Positions 62,888 to 64,000 of a DNA stretch of 64,000 nt are shown one piece after another; the stretch's first letter is position 1; every line of letters starts with the position of its first letter. The notes beneath the pieces are model-generated. The model ran no database searches. It was not told the DNA's origin and saw only the letters and a list, made by a program, of their open reading frames with translations. A program made the translations under genes and the position numbers. Source of the DNA: Rotaria sordida (taxonomy: Eukaryota; Rotifera; Eurotatoria; Philodinida; Philodinidae); assembly GCA_905250125.1 (NCBI GenBank), contig CAJNOL010000682.1, positions 47,681 to 111,680 on the forward strand, written 5' to 3'.

Positions 62888-63598
62888 GATAAAACCAAAA
62901 TCTTTTTCATATTTTTATTTCGAAATATACTTACTCTGAAAATATAAACTACAATATTTCCCTCATCATTTTTGTATCGTATAGAAAGATAAATTTTAAA
63001 ATTGCTTGTAAACATTTTTAGGAGTTTCAGGAAATGTCGATCAACAATTGAATATGCGAATCAGATTTATCTGCATACATAAAAAACTATTTGACAGGAG
63101 ATATTCAAGTACTATTATTGAGATAATCTTTATCACTTCTGATGTCCATTGTTTTTTGTAACCACCACACAGTATGCATCCACATGAACATTAAATAAAA
63201 CAATAAAAGTCATTCTTTTCATTGATTCAAATGTTGATAAATATACTTTGACACATATTCTGTCTAATGGTATAAAGGTTTTTATGACGAATTTCCAGTA
63301 CAGTGGAACAACCAGATTTTCAAAAATTAGTCTGGAAACATAGGTATCGATGAGAAAATTAATTTTTGACATAACTAAACTGCCTCTAGACACGTCACTT
63401 AGTAGGTATTCTAGATCTGTATATCAATGGTTATCAATTATCGAAGAAATCTTTTAATCTGAATGTGTGATTTCTGAGAAAGCAAAATAAAAGTTTTTTT
63501 TCCTAAACTGATTCTCGGAATGACAAAACTCAATAAACCAAACGTTTCATTTCATCAACATCAATTTTAATTGAAAACAAAAAAAAAACAAATAACAA
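62888..63598. other. intergenic spacer
   Basis: Between the MITE and the DYW gene. A minus frame at 63133-63393 of 86 residues has no recognisable motif and is not supported as a gene. Confidence 0.35.
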
Positions 63599-64000
63599 TT
63601 AAAAATGATCATCACATGAACAACGACCATCTTTAGTAAAATAATGTATTCTTAGTTTATCTCTTGCAATAATTTCTCTTTGTGTTAATCGAGCAATTAG
63701 TTTTGATACTTCATGACAATCAATACACATTCGTAAATTTTTTGTTAAATATATTGTTGTACCAGGTGGTGTTGATATTAAATTAAATGCAATAGCTAAT
63801 CGTTCTGAATGTCCATATATACTCAATTCAACATTTATTTCTTTTTTTGTTAAAACACTTTCATTAGGTTGATAGCCTAATTTTATTAATTGTTCATGTA
63901 AAATTTCTAATTGTTCATAAATTTCTTTTGATTGTGGATGTCGAATATCTTGAGCATAAAATTCATACATTTTTCCATTGATTTCTGTCCATGTTACACC
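63599..64000 (-). CDS. PPR-DYW cytidine deaminase, C-terminal part (5' end outside window)
   Basis: The frame enters from the right edge and ends at TAA 63599; 133 residues are visible. It begins in the E-type linker (GVTWTEINGKMYEF) and contains the PG-type box before the deaminase. The deaminase motifs are HSERLAIAFNLISTPPGTTI (HxE, zinc ligand plus catalytic Glu, visible residues 64-66) and MCIDCHEVSKLIA (CxxCH, 92-96). A further CSC follows near the end, and the protein closes DDHF where plant proteins close DYW. In land plants such proteins edit C to U in organelle RNAs. DYW proteins in bdelloid rotifers are known and attributed to horizontal transfer. The upstream PPR array that would set RNA specificity lies outside the window. 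All catalytic motifs are intact, so activity is plausible. Confidence 0.93.
   Translation of the reverse strand, partial: GVTWTEINGKMYEFYAQDIRHPQSKEIYEQLEILHEQLIKLGYQPNESVLTKKEINVELSIYGHSERLAIAFNLISTPPGTTIYLTKNLRMCIDCHEVSKLIARLTQREIIARDKLRIHYFTKDGRCSCDDHF

Overview
The window is AT-rich eukaryotic DNA. It has long poly-A/poly-T tracts and compact multi-exon genes with mostly 50-80 bp GT-AG introns. Best guess is a bdelloid rotifer, Rotaria-like in base composition. The strongest pointer is a DYW-type PPR deaminase C-terminus at the right edge, a plant-type protein known in animals essentially from bdelloids. Animal-type TM9SF3, IP3 3-kinase and CCDC170 genes, a rhodopsin-type GPCR and TGTGGG-like interstitial repeats fit this. 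The species is inferred, not proven.

Layout. 1-7.6 kb is almost gene-free, with a hairpin repeat and one isolated 5' coding exon on the minus strand. 7.6-10.05 kb holds two divergent unrecognised genes. 12.4-13.1 kb is an intron-containing fragment of the CCT2 chaperonin gene. 13.2-21.2 kb is an accessory-looking island: a hAT-like MITE, microsatellites, telomere-like inverted repeats, remnants of multipass membrane protein genes, an apparently open multipass membrane protein gene, and a secreted cysteine-rich (LU/three-finger-like) gene whose GPI-type tail lies in another frame. 24.97-30.39 kb is a nine-exon CCDC170-like coiled-coil gene (minus). Divergent from it across about 0.86 kb is a thirteen-exon TM9SF3 gene (plus, 31.25-37.28 kb).

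38.2-41.9 kb is repeat-rich: a roughly 2 kb palindrome, then a nested element with several inverted repeats, minisatellite arrays and a broken FLYWCH zinc-finger reading frame. 44.6-46.36 kb is a two-exon class A GPCR (minus). 46.4-58.2 kb is a gene desert with one inverted-repeat element of about 1 kb. 58.24-60.13 kb is an eight-exon inositol-trisphosphate 3-kinase gene (plus). A second hAT-like MITE lies at 62.5-62.9 kb and the DYW gene enters from the right edge.

The recognised genes are ordinary, unrelated housekeeping or signalling loci with no operon logic. The most unusual material is the repeat fraction: short elements sharing transposon ends but carrying unrelated, internally amplified repeat arrays. 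I saw no reverse transcriptase, integrase or capsid gene, no rRNA or tRNA that I could support, and no CRISPR.
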